Below the pieces are notes generated by a model, which did not search any database, was not told the DNA's origin, and saw nothing but the letters and a program-made list of their open reading frames with translations. A DNA stretch of 64,000 bases. It comes from Methylobacterium nonmethylotrophicum. Lineage in GTDB: Bacteria; Pseudomonadota; Alphaproteobacteria; Rhizobiales; Beijerinckiaceae. This document shows, piece by piece, positions 16,646-26,033 of the stretch; position 1 is the first letter of the stretch, and the number at the start of each line of letters is the position of its first letter. The DNA lies in assembly GCF_004745635.1 (NCBI RefSeq), contig NZ_SRLB01000004.1, positions 400,219-464,218 of the forward strand, given 5' to 3'. The translations under genes and the position numbers were made by a program.

Positions 16646-17209
16646 ATGGCTGACGACCGTCCCGCATCGGTCTTCTTCTTCGCGCCGTTCGTGTCGTCGA
16701 CGATGGCGATCGAGCCGGGCTGGATCGACTACAACGGCCACCTGAACATGGCCTACTACCACGTCCTGTTCGACCGGGCGGTGGACGAGGCGTTCGGCGT
16801 CGTCGGCCTCGGGCCGGACTACATGGAGGCCGGACGGGGCACGACCTTCGCGGCCGAGGTCCATGTGCGCTACCGCCGCGAGCTGGTGCTCGACGATCCG
16901 GTGCGGGTGACGCTCCAGCTCATCGCCTTCGACGAGAAGCGGCTGCACTTCTATTCCGAGATCCGGCACGCCACCGAGGGCTGGGTCGCCGCGACCTCCG
17001 AGAACCTCTCGCTCCACGTCGATCCGGCGACGCGGCGCGTGGCGCCGTTCCCGGAGGACATCCAGGCCAATCTCGCCGTCATGCTCGGCTCGCATGCCCG
17101 GCTGCCGCGGCCGGACGATCTCGGCCGGGTGATCGGCATCCCGTCCCGCGGCCATCCGCGGCCGGACACCGTGGCCTTCGCGGCCGCCGGCGTCCGGGTC
17201 CGGCACTGA
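16646..17209 (+). CDS. hot-dog fold acyl-CoA thioesterase
   Basis: This 187-aa protein of the 4-hydroxybenzoyl-CoA thioesterase superfamily has the signature 'DYNGHLNMAYYHVLFDRAVD' at about residues 31-50, where the Asp/Asn-Gly-His segment forms the active site. The chain resembles the thioesterases linked with carnitine dehydrogenases (betainyl-CoA hydrolysis). ATG 16646 follows GGGAGCC with good spacing; longer upstream frames add arginine-rich non-family residues. It is divergent from the FAD dehydrogenase at 16409. The role in carnitine-type catabolism is tentative, since the matching dehydrogenase and BKACE genes lie 34 kb away. Confidence 0.82.
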   Translation: MADDRPASVFFFAPFVSSTMAIEPGWIDYNGHLNMAYYHVLFDRAVDEAFGVVGLGPDYMEAGRGTTFAAEVHVRYRRELVLDDPVRVTLQLIAFDEKRLHFYSEIRHATEGWVAATSENLSLHVDPATRRVAPFPEDIQANLAVMLGSHARLPRPDDLGRVIGIPSRGHPRPDTVAFAAAGVRVRH

Positions 17210-17264
17210 CGCGAGCCGGCGCCCCAGCCGGCGCCCTCGGCGGCGAGAAACGCGAACCGGCGCT

Positions 17265-17510
17265 TCAGCGCCGCGGGACGACGACCGGCGGCTGCGGCAT
17301 GCTCTGCTGGCGCTGAATGTCGCCCCGGATCTGGTTGTTCTCGAAGCGGTTCTGCTGCTGGATGCCGCGGATCTCGCTGTTGGACTCGATCGACCGGTTG
17401 ATGCCTTCGACGGTCCGTTCGGAGCGGCTGATCGGCACCTGGTTCTGGGCCAGGGCCGGGAGTGGCGCGGCGAGCGTCACGCTCAGGATCAGGAGGCTGT
17501 GGGCGCGCAT
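17265..17510 (-). CDS. small secreted protein, unknown function
   Basis: This 81-aa protein begins with a clear Sec signal peptide (MRAHSLLILSVTLAAPLPALAQ, cleavage after residue 22). The mature chain of about 59 residues is polar and Asn/Gln/Arg-rich, with helical segments such as 'NSEIRGIQQQNRFENNQI', and ends in a proline-rich tail. GAGAGGA lies about 8 nt upstream of ATG 17510, which supports this start over the longer open frame. It is convergent with the thioesterase gene and divergent from uvrD. No family was recognised. Confidence 0.7.
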   Translation of the reverse strand: MRAHSLLILSVTLAAPLPALAQNQVPISRSERTVEGINRSIESNSEIRGIQQQNRFENNQIRGDIQRQQSMPQPPVVVPRR

Positions 17511-17641
17511 CGGAATCCTCTCCGTGTGAGGGGCAAATGTGTGGGACGACGCCGAGCCCCCTGCAAGGTTCCGGCGCCTCACGCGGATGTATGCGCGCGC
17601 CACCCTCGACGCCGTTCGCGTTTTGGTCCAGTGATGCAGGC

Positions 17642-19999
17642 ATGACTCGCGACATCCCGGCCGGGACCGCCACCACCTCGATCTCCGCCCGCGCCCGCGC
17701 CGCCATCGTGCCGCAGGACGCGCCCTACCTCGCCGGTCTCAACCCCGAGCAGCGCCGCGCCGTCGAGGCGGCGGAGGGGCCGGTTCTGGTGCTGGCCGGC
17801 GCCGGCACCGGCAAGACCCGGGTGCTGACCACCCGCATCGCCCACCTGATCGCCACCGGCCGCGCCCGGCCCTTCGACATCCTGGCGGTGACCTTCACCA
17901 ACAAGGCCGCCCGGGAGATGAAGGAGCGCATCGGCGCGCTGATCGGGCCGGCAGGCGAAGGGATGCCGTGGCTCGGCACCTTCCACGCCATCGGCACCAA
18001 GATCCTGCGCCGCCACGCCGAGCTCGTCGGCCTGCGCTCCGACTTCACCATCCTCGGCACCGACGACCAGCTGCGGCTCTTGAAGCAGGTCATCGCGGCG
18101 GCCGACCTCGACGAGAAGCGCTGGCCGGCCCGCAGCCTCGCCGGCACCATCGACGGCTGGAAGAACCGCGGCCTCTCCCCCGAGCAGGTCCCGGCCGGGG
18201 AGGCCGGCGCCTTCGGCTTCGGCAAGGGCGGCACGCTCTACGCCGCCTACCAGGAGCGCCTGAAATCCCTCAACGCGGTCGATTTCGGCGACCTCCTGCT
18301 GCTCTGCCTGCGGCTGTGGCGCGAGAACCCGGATGTCCTGACCAGCTATCAGCAGCGCTTCCGCTACATCCTGGTCGACGAGTACCAGGACACCAACGTC
18401 GCCCAGTACCTCTGGCTGCGCCTGCTGGCGCAGGGGCACCGCAACGTCGCCTGCGTCGGCGACGACGACCAGTCGATCTACGGCTGGCGCGGCGCCGAGG
18501 TCGACAACATCCTGCGCTTCGAGCACGACTTCCCGGGCGCCCTGGTGGTGCGGCTGGAGACCAACTACCGCTCGACCGGCCACATCCTGGCCGCCGCCTC
18601 GCGGCTCATCGCCCACAACGAGGGGCGGCTCGGCAAGACCCTGCGCACCGACAGCCCGGAGGGCGAGAAGGTCACGGTCACGGGCGCGTGGGATTCGGAG
18701 GAGGAGGCGCGCCTCGTCTGCGAGGAGATCGAGAGCCTGCAGGCCAGGGGCCACAAGCTCGCGGAGATCGCCGTCCTGGTGCGCATCTCGGCCCAGATGC
18801 GCGAGGTCGAGGACCGCTTCGTCCAGCTCGGCCTGCCCTACCGCGTCGTCGGCGGCCCCCGCTTCTACGAGCGGGCCGAGATCCGCGACGCGCTGGCCTA
18901 TCTGCGCATCGTCGCCAACGGCTCCGACGACCTCGCCTTCGAGCGGATCTTCAATACGCCGAAGCGCGGCCTGGGCGACGCGACCTTGCAGGCGCTGCAC
19001 GGATTGGCGCGCCGCGCCAAGGTGCCGCTGCTCCAGGCCGCCCGCATGATGAGCGAGACCGAGGAGCTCAAGCCCAAGCCCCGCTCGACCCTGCGCGCCC
19101 TGTGCCAGAGCTTCTCCCGCTGGGCCAAGCTCCTGGAGGACCAGCCGCACACGGAGGTGGCGCAGACGATCCTGGAGGAATCCGGCTACACCGAGATGTG
19201 GCAGAAGGAGCGCACCGCCGACGCCGCCGGCCGGCTCGAGAACCTGAAGGAGCTGGTGCGCTCGATGGAGGAGTTTCCGGATCTCGCCGGCTTCCTCGAG
19301 CACGTCTCCCTGGTGATGGACGCGAACGAAGCGGAGGGCGGCGACCGGGTGAGCCTGATGACGCTCCACGCGGCGAAGGGCCTCGAGTTCGACACGGTCT
19401 TCCTCCCCGGCTGGGAAAACGGCCTGTTTCCCAACCAGCGTGCCCTCGACGAGAGCGGGCGGGCGGGCCTGGAGGAGGAGCGGCGGCTCGCCCATGTCGG
19501 CCTGACCCGGGCGCGCAAGCGGGCCAAGATCTCGTTCGCGGTCAACCGCCGCATCCACGGCCTGTGGTCCTCGACCGTGCCGAGCCGCTTCATCGACGAG
19601 TTGCCCGAGGCGAGCGTCGCCGTGCTCGACGCGCCGGCGAGCTTTGCGCAGGGTCCCTCGCGGTTCGACCGGCAGGCCCCGGCCTTCGGCTCGTCCTACG
19701 CCACGCCGGGCTGGCAGCGGGCGCAGGCCCAGACCGCGGGCCAGGATCGCTACAATCAGGATCGGTTCGGTGGGGGAGGGCGCGGGACGTCGCCTGGGCG
19801 GCGCGGTCCGCAGCAGATCGAGGGCACGCTGGTGGCGAAGTCCACCGGCACGCCCTCGGCCTACGAGGCGGGCGCGCGCATCTTCCACACCAAATTCGGA
19901 CCGGGCTCGGTGGCGGCCGTCGACGGCAACAAGCTCACCGTTGACTTCGACAAGGCCGGCCGGAAGATGGTCCTCGACAGCTTCGTCCAGCCGGGCTGA
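17642..19999 (+). CDS. uvrD: ATP-dependent DNA helicase UvrD/PcrA
   Basis: This 785-aa superfamily 1A helicase acts in nucleotide excision and mismatch repair, translocating 3' to 5' on single strands. Visible motifs are Walker A 'LAGAGTGKTRV' (about residues 52-62), motif Ia 'AVTFTNKAA', Walker B 'ILVDEYQDTN', motif III 'CVGDDDQSIYGWRGAE', motif IV 'ETNYRST', motif V 'VSLMTLHAAKGLEFD' and motif VI 'EERRLAHVGLTRARK'. The C-terminus has a PcrA-like small beta domain ('GARIFHTKFGPGSV'). ATG 17642 is chosen because the open frame before it is low-complexity and overlaps the divergent small gene's promoter region. Confidence 0.95.
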   Translation: MTRDIPAGTATTSISARARAAIVPQDAPYLAGLNPEQRRAVEAAEGPVLVLAGAGTGKTRVLTTRIAHLIATGRARPFDILAVTFTNKAAREMKERIGALIGPAGEGMPWLGTFHAIGTKILRRHAELVGLRSDFTILGTDDQLRLLKQVIAAADLDEKRWPARSLAGTIDGWKNRGLSPEQVPAGEAGAFGFGKGGTLYAAYQERLKSLNAVDFGDLLLLCLRLWRENPDVLTSYQQRFRYILVDEYQDTNVAQYLWLRLLAQGHRNVACVGDDDQSIYGWRGAEVDNILRFEHDFPGALVVRLETNYRSTGHILAAASRLIAHNEGRLGKTLRTDSPEGEKVTVTGAWDSEEEARLVCEEIESLQARGHKLAEIAVLVRISAQMREVEDRFVQLGLPYRVVGGPRFYERAEIRDALAYLRIVANGSDDLAFERIFNTPKRGLGDATLQALHGLARRAKVPLLQAARMMSETEELKPKPRSTLRALCQSFSRWAKLLEDQPHTEVAQTILEESGYTEMWQKERTADAAGRLENLKELVRSMEEFPDLAGFLEHVSLVMDANEAEGGDRVSLMTLHAAKGLEFDTVFLPGWENGLFPNQRALDESGRAGLEEERRLAHVGLTRARKRAKISFAVNRRIHGLWSSTVPSRFIDELPEASVAVLDAPASFAQGPSRFDRQAPAFGSSYATPGWQRAQAQTAGQDRYNQDRFGGGGRGTSPGRRGPQQIEGTLVAKSTGTPSAYEAGARIFHTKFGPGSVAAVDGNKLTVDFDKAGRKMVLDSFVQPG

Positions 20000-20376
20000 G
20001 GCCGTCCCGCGCGGGCCCCGCCCGCGCCAGACCGGGAGCGGCGATCAGGTGGCGACCTCCTCCGGCCCGCGGGTTCGCGACCGCGCCGACGTCCCGCTGC
20101 ATCCCCCCGCTCCTGTGTGGTTTTCATCACTCCTCCGTCGCTCCGCACCGCGTGCGCATTTTTCGGCGGTTCATGGTGCGGCGCGAGAATTGCTCGTTCA
20201 TCATCGGCTGCTTACCCTGCTGGGCGACGGGGCGGACTTGTCCACCGCCTGCGTCAACCCCGCCTGGAACCGTTGCGGCCCGTGAGGCTTTGAGTCGTTC
20301 AGAAGAACAAAGGAGATCTGGGACACGAGAGGGCACACGATAGTCGGCACCGCAAGTCCAGTGGGAGTGTTGATCC
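20000..20376. other. gene-free leader between uvrD and phoH-like gene
   Basis: These 377 bp hold no protein-like frame. A short hairpin, CGCAC-CGC-GTGCG, at 20145-20157 is followed by CATTTTTC and could end uvrD transcription. The remaining roughly 200 bp form a long leader before the PhoH-like gene and probably contain its promoter; no conserved RNA structure was recognised. Confidence 0.4.
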
Positions 20377-21093
20377 ATGAAGAGACGACGCGCACGACTT
20401 GAACTGGTCGATGACCGCCCGATCCGGGTGCACCGCACCCGCTTCGAGGAAGAGCGTAATCCGCCACCGATTCAGCCGATGACGGCCCGTCAGGCCGAGT
20501 ATCTGGAAGCCCTCGGGTCCCACCCGCAAGTCATCGTTCTCGGCCCCGCCGGTACCGGCAAGACCTACATCGCCGGAACCCGCGCCGCCGACCTTCTGCG
20601 CCAGCGCCGCGTCGCCAAGGTGGTGATCACCCGGCCGAACGTGCCCTCCGGTCGCTCCCTCGGATACTTTCCCGGCAGCCTCGAGGAGAAGATCGCCCCC
20701 TGGGTCGCCCCCCTCACCGAGACCATGAAGGAGCGCATGGGCGAGGGTGCCTTCGAGATCGCCGTGAAGGCCGGCGACATCGAGGTCGTGCCCTTCGAGG
20801 TGATGCGCGGCCGCACCTTCAAGAACTGCCTGGTGATCCTCGACGAGGCCCAGAACACCACCCCCGCCGAGATCAAGATGTTCCTGACCCGGATCGGCGA
20901 CGACACCCAGGTCATCATCAACGGCGACGTCTCGCAGACCGACCTGCGCGAGACCTCGGGGCTGCGCACCGTGATCCACCTGGTCAAGAGCCGGATGATG
21001 CCGATCCCGATCGTCGAGTTCGGCCTCGACGACATCGTGCGCTCGGGCATCTGTGCGGAATGGGTGCGGGCCTTCGAGGAGGCGCGGGTGTGA
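20377..21093 (+). CDS. PhoH-like ATPase
   Basis: This 238-aa P-loop ATPase of the PhoH family has Walker A 'VLGPAGTGKTYIAG' (about residues 53-66) and Walker B 'CLVILDEAQNTTP', followed by the 'INGDVSQTDL' sensor segment. It is the short, single-domain form without the KH or PIN domains of longer PhoH proteins. PhoH proteins are linked to phosphate starvation and RNA metabolism, but their biochemical role is poorly defined. ATG 20377 begins the polar N-terminal extension MKRRRARLELV. A strong hairpin follows its stop. Confidence 0.9.
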   Translation: MKRRRARLELVDDRPIRVHRTRFEEERNPPPIQPMTARQAEYLEALGSHPQVIVLGPAGTGKTYIAGTRAADLLRQRRVAKVVITRPNVPSGRSLGYFPGSLEEKIAPWVAPLTETMKERMGEGAFEIAVKAGDIEVVPFEVMRGRTFKNCLVILDEAQNTTPAEIKMFLTRIGDDTQVIINGDVSQTDLRETSGLRTVIHLVKSRMMPIPIVEFGLDDIVRSGICAEWVRAFEEARV

Positions 21094-21097
21094 CACG

Positions 21098-21135
21098 TCC
21101 CCGCCTGCCCGGCCGGACGGCCGGGCAGGCGGGGA
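21098..21135 (+). terminator. strong GC hairpin after phoH-like gene
   Basis: A perfect 17-bp inverted repeat with a 4-nt loop (GGAC) starts 4 nt after the PhoH-like stop codon. The stem is almost all G/C. No T-tract follows, so it may act as an intrinsic terminator of the GC-rich type or as an mRNA 3'-end stabiliser. Confidence 0.6.
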
Positions 21136-21476
21136 TGGCGGCCGGTCCGTCTTGCTGGCCAGGGAGAGTGTCTGCACGGGTGACTTGACCGTGATCTGAG
21201 GTTTGATCCGGCAATGACGATGCAGATCCTCTGCGCGGCCCCGGACGTACGTGATGAATGTTTCTCCTGCAGGGGCCCATCGGACAGGCGCTCAGGACGA
21301 GGTCTTGAACCGGATGTCGGTGCATTGATGTGCGCAGCAGGGTCCCCCCCTCGTCGAATCCGGCAGCTCCGTCGCCTGCGCTCCGGCTCGGCCGGAAATC
21401 TGCCGCAGCGCGAGCAACCATCTCGCCGGCGAGCGTTTCTAGGGTCTGCCGCCCCACGCAGATCCAGGACGCATCC
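21136..21476. other. gene-free region before NAD(P)-binding protein
   Basis: About 340 bp between the phoH hairpin and ATG 21477 contain no convincing reading frame. The sequence is less GC-rich around 21180-21260. No repeat, operator or RNA structure was recognised beyond a probable promoter for the downstream gene. Confidence 0.4.
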
Positions 21477-22127
21477 ATGGCCCATCTCCTCGTCATCGGC
21501 GCCAGCCAGGGCATCGGCCTGGAGACGGTCAAGGCGGCGCTCGTCGCGGGGCACCGGGTGCGGGCCTTTGCCCGCTCGGCCGGCAAGATCGCCCTGTCCG
21601 ATCCCAACCTCGAACGCTTCCCCGGCGACGCCCTGTCGGCGCCCGACATCGCCGGCGCGCTCGAAGGCGTCGACGCCGTGGTGCAGGCCCTCGGGGTCCC
21701 GGTCCGCGACCTGCTCGGGCCGGTGCGGCTGTTCTCGGACGCGACCAACGTGCTCGTGCCGGCGATGGAGCAGGCGGGCGTGCGCCGGCTGGTGGCGGTC
21801 ACGGGCTTCGGCACCGGCGACAGCCGCGCGGCGATCAGCCCGCTGCAGCGCCTGCCGTTCCGCCTCGTCTTCGGGCGCGCCTACGACGACAAGGATGCCC
21901 AGGAAATGCGCATCCGCCGCTCGTCCCTGGACTGGACCTTCGTCCGCCCCGGCGTGCTCACCGGCGGTGCGGCGACAGGGCGCTACCAGGTGCTCGACCG
22001 GAAGTCGTCGTGGAGGAACGGGCTGATCGCCCGGGCCGACGTGGCGCAGTTCATCGTCCGCGAGATCGCGGAGGGCGGCCATGTCGGGCGCGCCGTCGTG
22101 CTGATCAGCCACGCGCTGCCGCTCTGA
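21477..22127 (+). CDS. NAD(P)-binding (NmrA/SDR-a type) oxidoreductase
   Basis: This 216-aa atypical short-chain dehydrogenase has the N-terminal dinucleotide motif 'LLVIGASQGIGLETVKAAL' and later 'RRLVAVTGFGTGDSR' and 'LDWTFVRPGVLTGG', typical of the NAD(P)H-binding/NmrA-like group (YwnB and relatives). The classical Tyr-x3-Lys active site is absent, as usual in this group, so it may be a redox sensor or reductase of unknown substrate. ATG 21477 directly precedes the Rossmann strand. The heme-binding SOUL gene begins 18 nt downstream on the same strand. Confidence 0.82.
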   Translation: MAHLLVIGASQGIGLETVKAALVAGHRVRAFARSAGKIALSDPNLERFPGDALSAPDIAGALEGVDAVVQALGVPVRDLLGPVRLFSDATNVLVPAMEQAGVRRLVAVTGFGTGDSRAAISPLQRLPFRLVFGRAYDDKDAQEMRIRRSSLDWTFVRPGVLTGGAATGRYQVLDRKSSWRNGLIARADVAQFIVREIAEGGHVGRAVVLISHALPL

Positions 22128-22145
22128 CGCGCCGGACCGCGCCCG

Positions 22146-22751
22146 ATGGACAGGATCCTCTACTACGCCGTCACCCTGATCGAATCTTTCCTCGGGGTGT
22201 TCGGGATCCGGTCGTTCTACGACCAGCCCCGCTACGCGGTCGTCGAGCGGCTCGACCGCGGCGTCGAGATCCGCGCCTACGAGGCGCGCCTGGCCGTCGA
22301 GACCGACGCGCGCGGCCAGGGCGACGGCGAGGCGTTCGGGCGGCTGTTTCGCTACATCACCGGCGCCAACCGGGCCGGCGACCGCATCGCCATGACGGCG
22401 CCCGTAGAGGCGGGCGGGCAGCGCATCGCGATGACGGTCCCGGTCGAGCAGGGCACCGGCGGCACGATACGGTTCTTCCTGCCGCACGCCGTCGCGGCGG
22501 CCGGCGCGCCCGCCCCGACCGAGGCCGGCGTGCGCCTGGTCGCGGTGCCGCCGGAGCGGATCGCGGCCCTGCGCTTTTCCGGCCGGATCACGCCGGAAGC
22601 CCGGGCCGAGCAGGAGCGGATCCTGACGGAGGTGCTGCGGGCCGCCGGCCGCAAACCCGCCGCGCCGCCGTTCTTCATGGGCTACGACCCGCCCTTCGCG
22701 CTGCCGTTCCTGCGGCGCAACGAGGTCGCGGTGCGGCTGGACGCCCAGTGA
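22146..22751 (+). CDS. SOUL family heme-binding protein
   Basis: This 201-aa protein of the SOUL/HBP family has an N-terminal hydrophobic helix (about residues 3-20) that may anchor it in the membrane. Family hallmarks are 'YAVVERLDRGVEIRAYEARL', 'FGRLFRYITGANRAG' and 'IAMTAPVEAGGQRIAMTVPV'. Members bind heme or tetrapyrroles; the bacterial role is unclear. It lies directly after the NmrA-like gene, probably in one transcript, and is convergent with the small secreted protein at 22764. Confidence 0.88.
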   Translation: MDRILYYAVTLIESFLGVFGIRSFYDQPRYAVVERLDRGVEIRAYEARLAVETDARGQGDGEAFGRLFRYITGANRAGDRIAMTAPVEAGGQRIAMTVPVEQGTGGTIRFFLPHAVAAAGAPAPTEAGVRLVAVPPERIAALRFSGRITPEARAEQERILTEVLRAAGRKPAAPPFFMGYDPPFALPFLRRNEVAVRLDAQ

Positions 22752-22763
22752 CCGCGTCCGGCC

Positions 22764-23012
22764 TCACTCGCCGACGGGCGCGCGGACCGGCTTCGCGGCG
22801 GGTGCCGGGAGCAGCATCCAGACCGAGGGGCGCCCCTCGGCTTGCGCCTTCGCGTTCGCCTGCCGGGCGGCCACCAGGTCGCGCGCGAAAGTGCTTTGCG
22901 CGGGAGCGGAGGCCGGGCCGGACGGCTTGACGGCATCCCCCGCCACGGCAGGACTTCCGGCCGAAAGCAGGAGGGTCGTCAGGAGCCCCAGAGAAACGCG
23001 TGTCGTGGGCAT
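22764..23012 (-). CDS. small secreted protein, unknown function
   Basis: This 82-aa protein starts at ATG 23012, 7 nt after a textbook GGGAGG ribosome site. It has a Sec signal peptide (about residues 1-24, 'GLLTTLLLSAGSPAVAGD') and a short mature part rich in Ala/Pro with a helical 'FARDLVAARQANAKAQAEG' segment. No known family was recognised. It is convergent with the SOUL gene (12 nt apart) and probably monocistronic. Confidence 0.65.
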   Translation of the reverse strand: MPTTRVSLGLLTTLLLSAGSPAVAGDAVKPSGPASAPAQSTFARDLVAARQANAKAQAEGRPSVWMLLPAPAAKPVRAPVGE

Positions 23013-23119
23013 GGTGGCCTCCCTGATCGCGGGGCGTAACGTCCGCGGCGCCCCGAAACTGAGACGCGCCGGCCATTCCGGATCCTTTGCGGGCCTGCCG
23101 AAAAATTCCGCGACGGCGA

Positions 23120-24139
23120 TCAGCGCCCGTCGGCCCGCGCCACTGCCCGCTTGATCACCTGCTGCACCTCGACGTTCGACAGGAACAGGTCGTGGTTGAT
23201 GAGGCCGCTGCCGTAATCCGAGGCGTCGGCGACCCGCACGCCGAGCGCCTCGAGGCGGCTGCGATCCGCCGCCCCGGCCCGGATGACGCCGCCCGCGATG
23301 GTGCTCGACAATTCGAGCGCCCGGTCGTTGGTCGAGGAGATCACCGTGATCTTCTGCGCCGCGGTGCCCAGGCGCTCGATGCCGTTGGTGAAGAGGTCGA
23401 TGTCGATGTCGGGCGCGGCCAGAACCACGGCGCCGATCCGGTCGAGGGCCGCCTCGCCGGCATCGGCCCGCAGCATGCGCAGGGTCTCGAGGGTGAGGAG
23501 CGTGCCCATCGAGTGGGCGACGATGTGGATGCGCCCGCCCTGCGCGGTGGCGAGCGCCCGCAGCAGGTCCTCGAAGGCGTCCCGCGACCACAGGGCGCTC
23601 TCGCGGTCGTAGCCGTAATCGAAGGTCTTGCCGGCGGACGGCCAGCTGAACAGGCCGGAGACCCCGCGGAAGCGGATGCCGTCGGAGAGCTGCGCCGCGC
23701 TCACCGCCGCGGTCTCGAACGATTCGCGGTAGCCGTGGACGTAGATGAGAACGTCGCGCCCGAGCGCCGCTTCCGCGAAGGCGGTGGCGGCCTCGGGGCC
23801 GGTGACGACCCGGGGCGACGCGGCGATGCGCCAATCGCCCGTCACCACCGACGAGACCTTGCCGATCAGCGAGCGGTCGGGCGCCGACAGGCGCACGGAC
23901 GCGAAGGCGAGGCCGCGGCCGCGCTGGTCGGTGAAGTAGGGCGGGCGGCCGGCCGGATCGGCCGGGCGGCGGGTCGTGGCGACGAGGAGCACCGGGCTGA
24001 CGTCGAGGGCCGATTGCCGCTCAGGGAGTGGCTCGCCGAGCAGGCCCTCGCCGAGGCAGCCGCCCAGCGACAGGCTGGCGAGGGCGGAGAAGCCGAGGCG
24101 GGCAAGGCCCCGGCGCGTCGGCGCGGCTCTCAGTGTCAT
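23120..24139 (-). CDS. DUF900 alpha/beta hydrolase, putative lipoprotein
   Basis: This 339-aa alpha/beta hydrolase of the DUF900 family has the nucleophile elbow '[20 protein letters not shown]' (Ser in HSMG), preceded by '[14 protein letters not shown]' (oxyanion region); the catalytic His is probably in '[11 protein letters not shown]' near the C-terminus. The N-terminus has an arginine-rich segment, a hydrophobic stretch and 'SLSLGGCLG', a plausible lipobox, so it may be lipid-anchored in the envelope. The substrate is unknown. It is divergent from meaB. Confidence 0.85.
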   Translation of the reverse strand: MTLRAAPTRRGLARLGFSALASLSLGGCLGEGLLGEPLPERQSALDVSPVLLVATTRRPADPAGRPPYFTDQRGRGLAFASVRLSAPDRSLIGKVSSVVTGDWRIAASPRVVTGPEAATAFAEAALGRDVLIYVHGYRESFETAAVSAAQLSDGIRFRGVSGLFSWPSAGKTFDYGYDRESALWSRDAFEDLLRALATAQGGRIHIVAHSMGTLLTLETLRMLRADAGEAALDRIGAVVLAAPDIDIDLFTNGIERLGTAAQKITVISSTNDRALELSSTIAGGVIRAGAADRSRLEALGVRVADASDYGSGLINHDLFLSNVEVQQVIKRAVARADGR

Positions 24140-24331
24140 GGCGTCCCGTTTCGGTTCCGGCCCGGCCGGCCGTTCGCCACGGCTTTCAGGCCCGCGATGC
24201 GGCAGGAGCGTGACCGCATGGCGTCGTGCCCGGGCATCCTCGCGCCTGTTGCCCGGAGGTCACGGCCGGCGGGCCGCCATCCACAGGGCGGGGCCTCGAC
24301 GGGCGGGCGGCGAGCCGGCAGAAAGGCGGGC

Positions 24332-25318
24332 ATGACCGTTCCGGCCCCCGACCTCGCCCAGCTTCTCGCCGGCAACCGCGCCGCCCTCGCCCGCGCCATC
24401 ACGCTGGTCGAGTCGAAGCGGGCCGACCACCGGGCCGCCGCCCGCGACCTCCTCGACGCGGCCCTGCCGCATGCGGGGAAGGCGGTGCGGGTCGGCATCA
24501 CGGGCGTGCCGGGGGTAGGCAAGTCGACCACCATCGACGCGCTGGGGGCGAACCTGACGGCGCGGGGCCACAAGGTCGCGGTGCTGGCGGTCGACCCGAG
24601 CTCGTCGCGCACCGGCGGCTCGATCCTCGGCGACAAGACCCGGATGGCGCGGCTCGCCGTCGATCCGAACGCCTTCATCCGGCCCTCGCCCTCTTCCGGC
24701 ACACTCGGGGGCGTGGCGGCCAAGACCCGCGAGACGATGCTGCTCTGCGAGGCGGCCGGCTTCGACGTGGTGCTGGTCGAGACCGTCGGCGTCGGCCAGT
24801 CCGAGACCGCGGTCGCCGACCTCACCGACTTCTTCCTGGTGCTGATGCTGCCCGGCGCCGGCGACGAGTTGCAGGGCATCAAGAAGGGCATCCTCGAACT
24901 CGCCGACATGATCGCGGTCAACAAGGCCGACGGCGAGGAGGGGATGCGGCGGGCCACCGCCGCCGCCGCCGAGTACCGGGCGGCGCTCCACATCCTGACG
25001 CCGGCGAGCGCCACCTGGACGCCGCCGGTGACGACGATCTCGGGGCTGTCGGGCCAGGGCCTCGACGCCCTGTGGGAGGCGGTGCTCGACCACCGCCGCA
25101 AGCTCACGGCGTCCGGCGAGATCGCGGCCAGGCGCCGGAGCCAGGACGTGAAGTGGATGTGGGCCCTGGTCCACGAGCGCCTGCACCAGCGCCTCACCGG
25201 CAGCGCCGAGGTGCGCCGGCGGACGGCGGAGGCCGAGCGGAGGGTGGCGGCGGGGGAGCGCTCGCCGGCCGCCGGTGCGGACCTGATCGCCGAGCTGGTC
25301 GGCCTCGACAGGGCGTAG
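24332..25318 (+). CDS. meaB: MeaB, methylmalonyl-CoA mutase GTPase chaperone
   Basis: This 328-aa G3E-class GTPase loads and protects adenosylcobalamin-dependent methylmalonyl-CoA (and probably ethylmalonyl-CoA) mutase. Motifs: Walker A '[18 protein letters not shown]' (about residues 54-71), '[20 protein letters not shown]', '[10 protein letters not shown]' (switch), and the guanine-specificity motif 'NKADG'. ATG 24332 follows AAGGCGGG. In methylotrophs using the serine cycle it supports the ethylmalonyl-CoA pathway for glyoxylate regeneration. No mutase gene adjoins it here; it stands alone, with a palindrome-rich region downstream. Confidence 0.95.
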   Translation: MTVPAPDLAQLLAGNRAALARAITLVESKRADHRAAARDLLDAALPHAGKAVRVGITGVPGVGKSTTIDALGANLTARGHKVAVLAVDPSSSRTGGSILGDKTRMARLAVDPNAFIRPSPSSGTLGGVAAKTRETMLLCEAAGFDVVLVETVGVGQSETAVADLTDFFLVLMLPGAGDELQGIKKGILELADMIAVNKADGEEGMRRATAAAAEYRAALHILTPASATWTPPVTTISGLSGQGLDALWEAVLDHRRKLTASGEIAARRRSQDVKWMWALVHERLHQRLTGSAEVRRRTAEAERRVAAGERSPAAGADLIAELVGLDRA

Positions 25319-25425
25319 CGTTTTTCGACCCTGACCGCGTGCTGCGGTTCCCGACAGTGCGGCGATGGGGGGGGCGGTCGTACGAGCTCGGCTTGATCGG
25401 CACCGACGCGCTTCAAGCGCGGGAT

Positions 25426-25680
25426 CCCCTCTCCCACACGGGCTATCGCATTCACACAACCCGGTCTGATTGCTCTCCCCATTGAAGGGAGCGCGCCTCC
25501 CCTCCCCCTTGTGGGGAGGGGTAAGGGGGTGGGGGTGGTGCCGCGTTGAGCTGTGCGGTGCCTTCTGCACCACCCCCACCCCTATCCCCTCCCCACAAGG
25601 GGGAGGGGAAGTGCGCGCTTTTACAAAGGGTTGGACTTCAAAAGCGATGTGTGAATCTGCAAGCCCACGCGGGAGAGGGG
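25426..25680. repeat. nested palindromic element downstream of meaB
   Basis: Two inverted repeats lie one inside the other. Outer arms at 25426-25458 and 25648-25680 share CCCTCTCCC and ATTCACACA blocks. Inner arms at 25499-25541 and 25567-25608 match over about 40 bp with only a few changes around a 25-nt spacer. It contains no gene. A similar CGCGGGATCCCCTCTCC fragment recurs near 55325. The form suggests a non-autonomous, MITE-like or large REP-type element. Confidence 0.75.
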
Positions 25681-26033
25681 GGAGCGCTTTATTTTATTAG
25701 AACAGATCAAGCGGGGCCCATATTACATCTGTGGTTTTGTGTTGCGACAGTATCTTGATAATATCATAATTATTGAAGAGTTCAGTGTCATTCCGGGGCC
25801 GCGCAGCGGAGCCCGGAATCCAGACACTCAGGTCATTCTGGATGAAGCGGGACGCGGTCCGCTTTTCTCCGTACCTTCAGCGCATCTGGACTCCGGGCTC
25901 CGCTGTGCGGTCCGGGAATGACTCTGAGGCTGTAAAATCTTTGGGAGCCAATCAAAAAAGGCTCTCAGTTGCTACCTCGTCAAGTCATGTGCTCGCGCGC
26001 CGATGAGAGCGGCCGGGCAGCCGGATGCGGATC
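25681..26033. repeat. AT-rich stretch and second palindrome (arms 25787-25824 and 25885-25922)
   Basis: Bases 25681-25786 are strikingly AT-rich against a genome of high GC. They are followed by an inverted repeat of about 38 bp per arm beginning GTCATTCC and ending GGAATGAC (overall 25787-25922), built around CGCAGCGGAGCCCGGA-type sequence, a pattern common in alphaproteobacterial intergenic repeats. Bases 25923-26033 hold no recognised feature other than the downstream flank of the LysR gene. Confidence 0.7.

Noticed and set aside
20152..20343. 63-aa frame upstream of phoH-like gene
   Set aside because: No ribosome site, mixed composition and no recognisable fold; it lies in the probable leader.
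25470..25758. Short frames across the nested palindrome
   Set aside because: They consist of translated repeat arms and have no ribosome site or coding bias.
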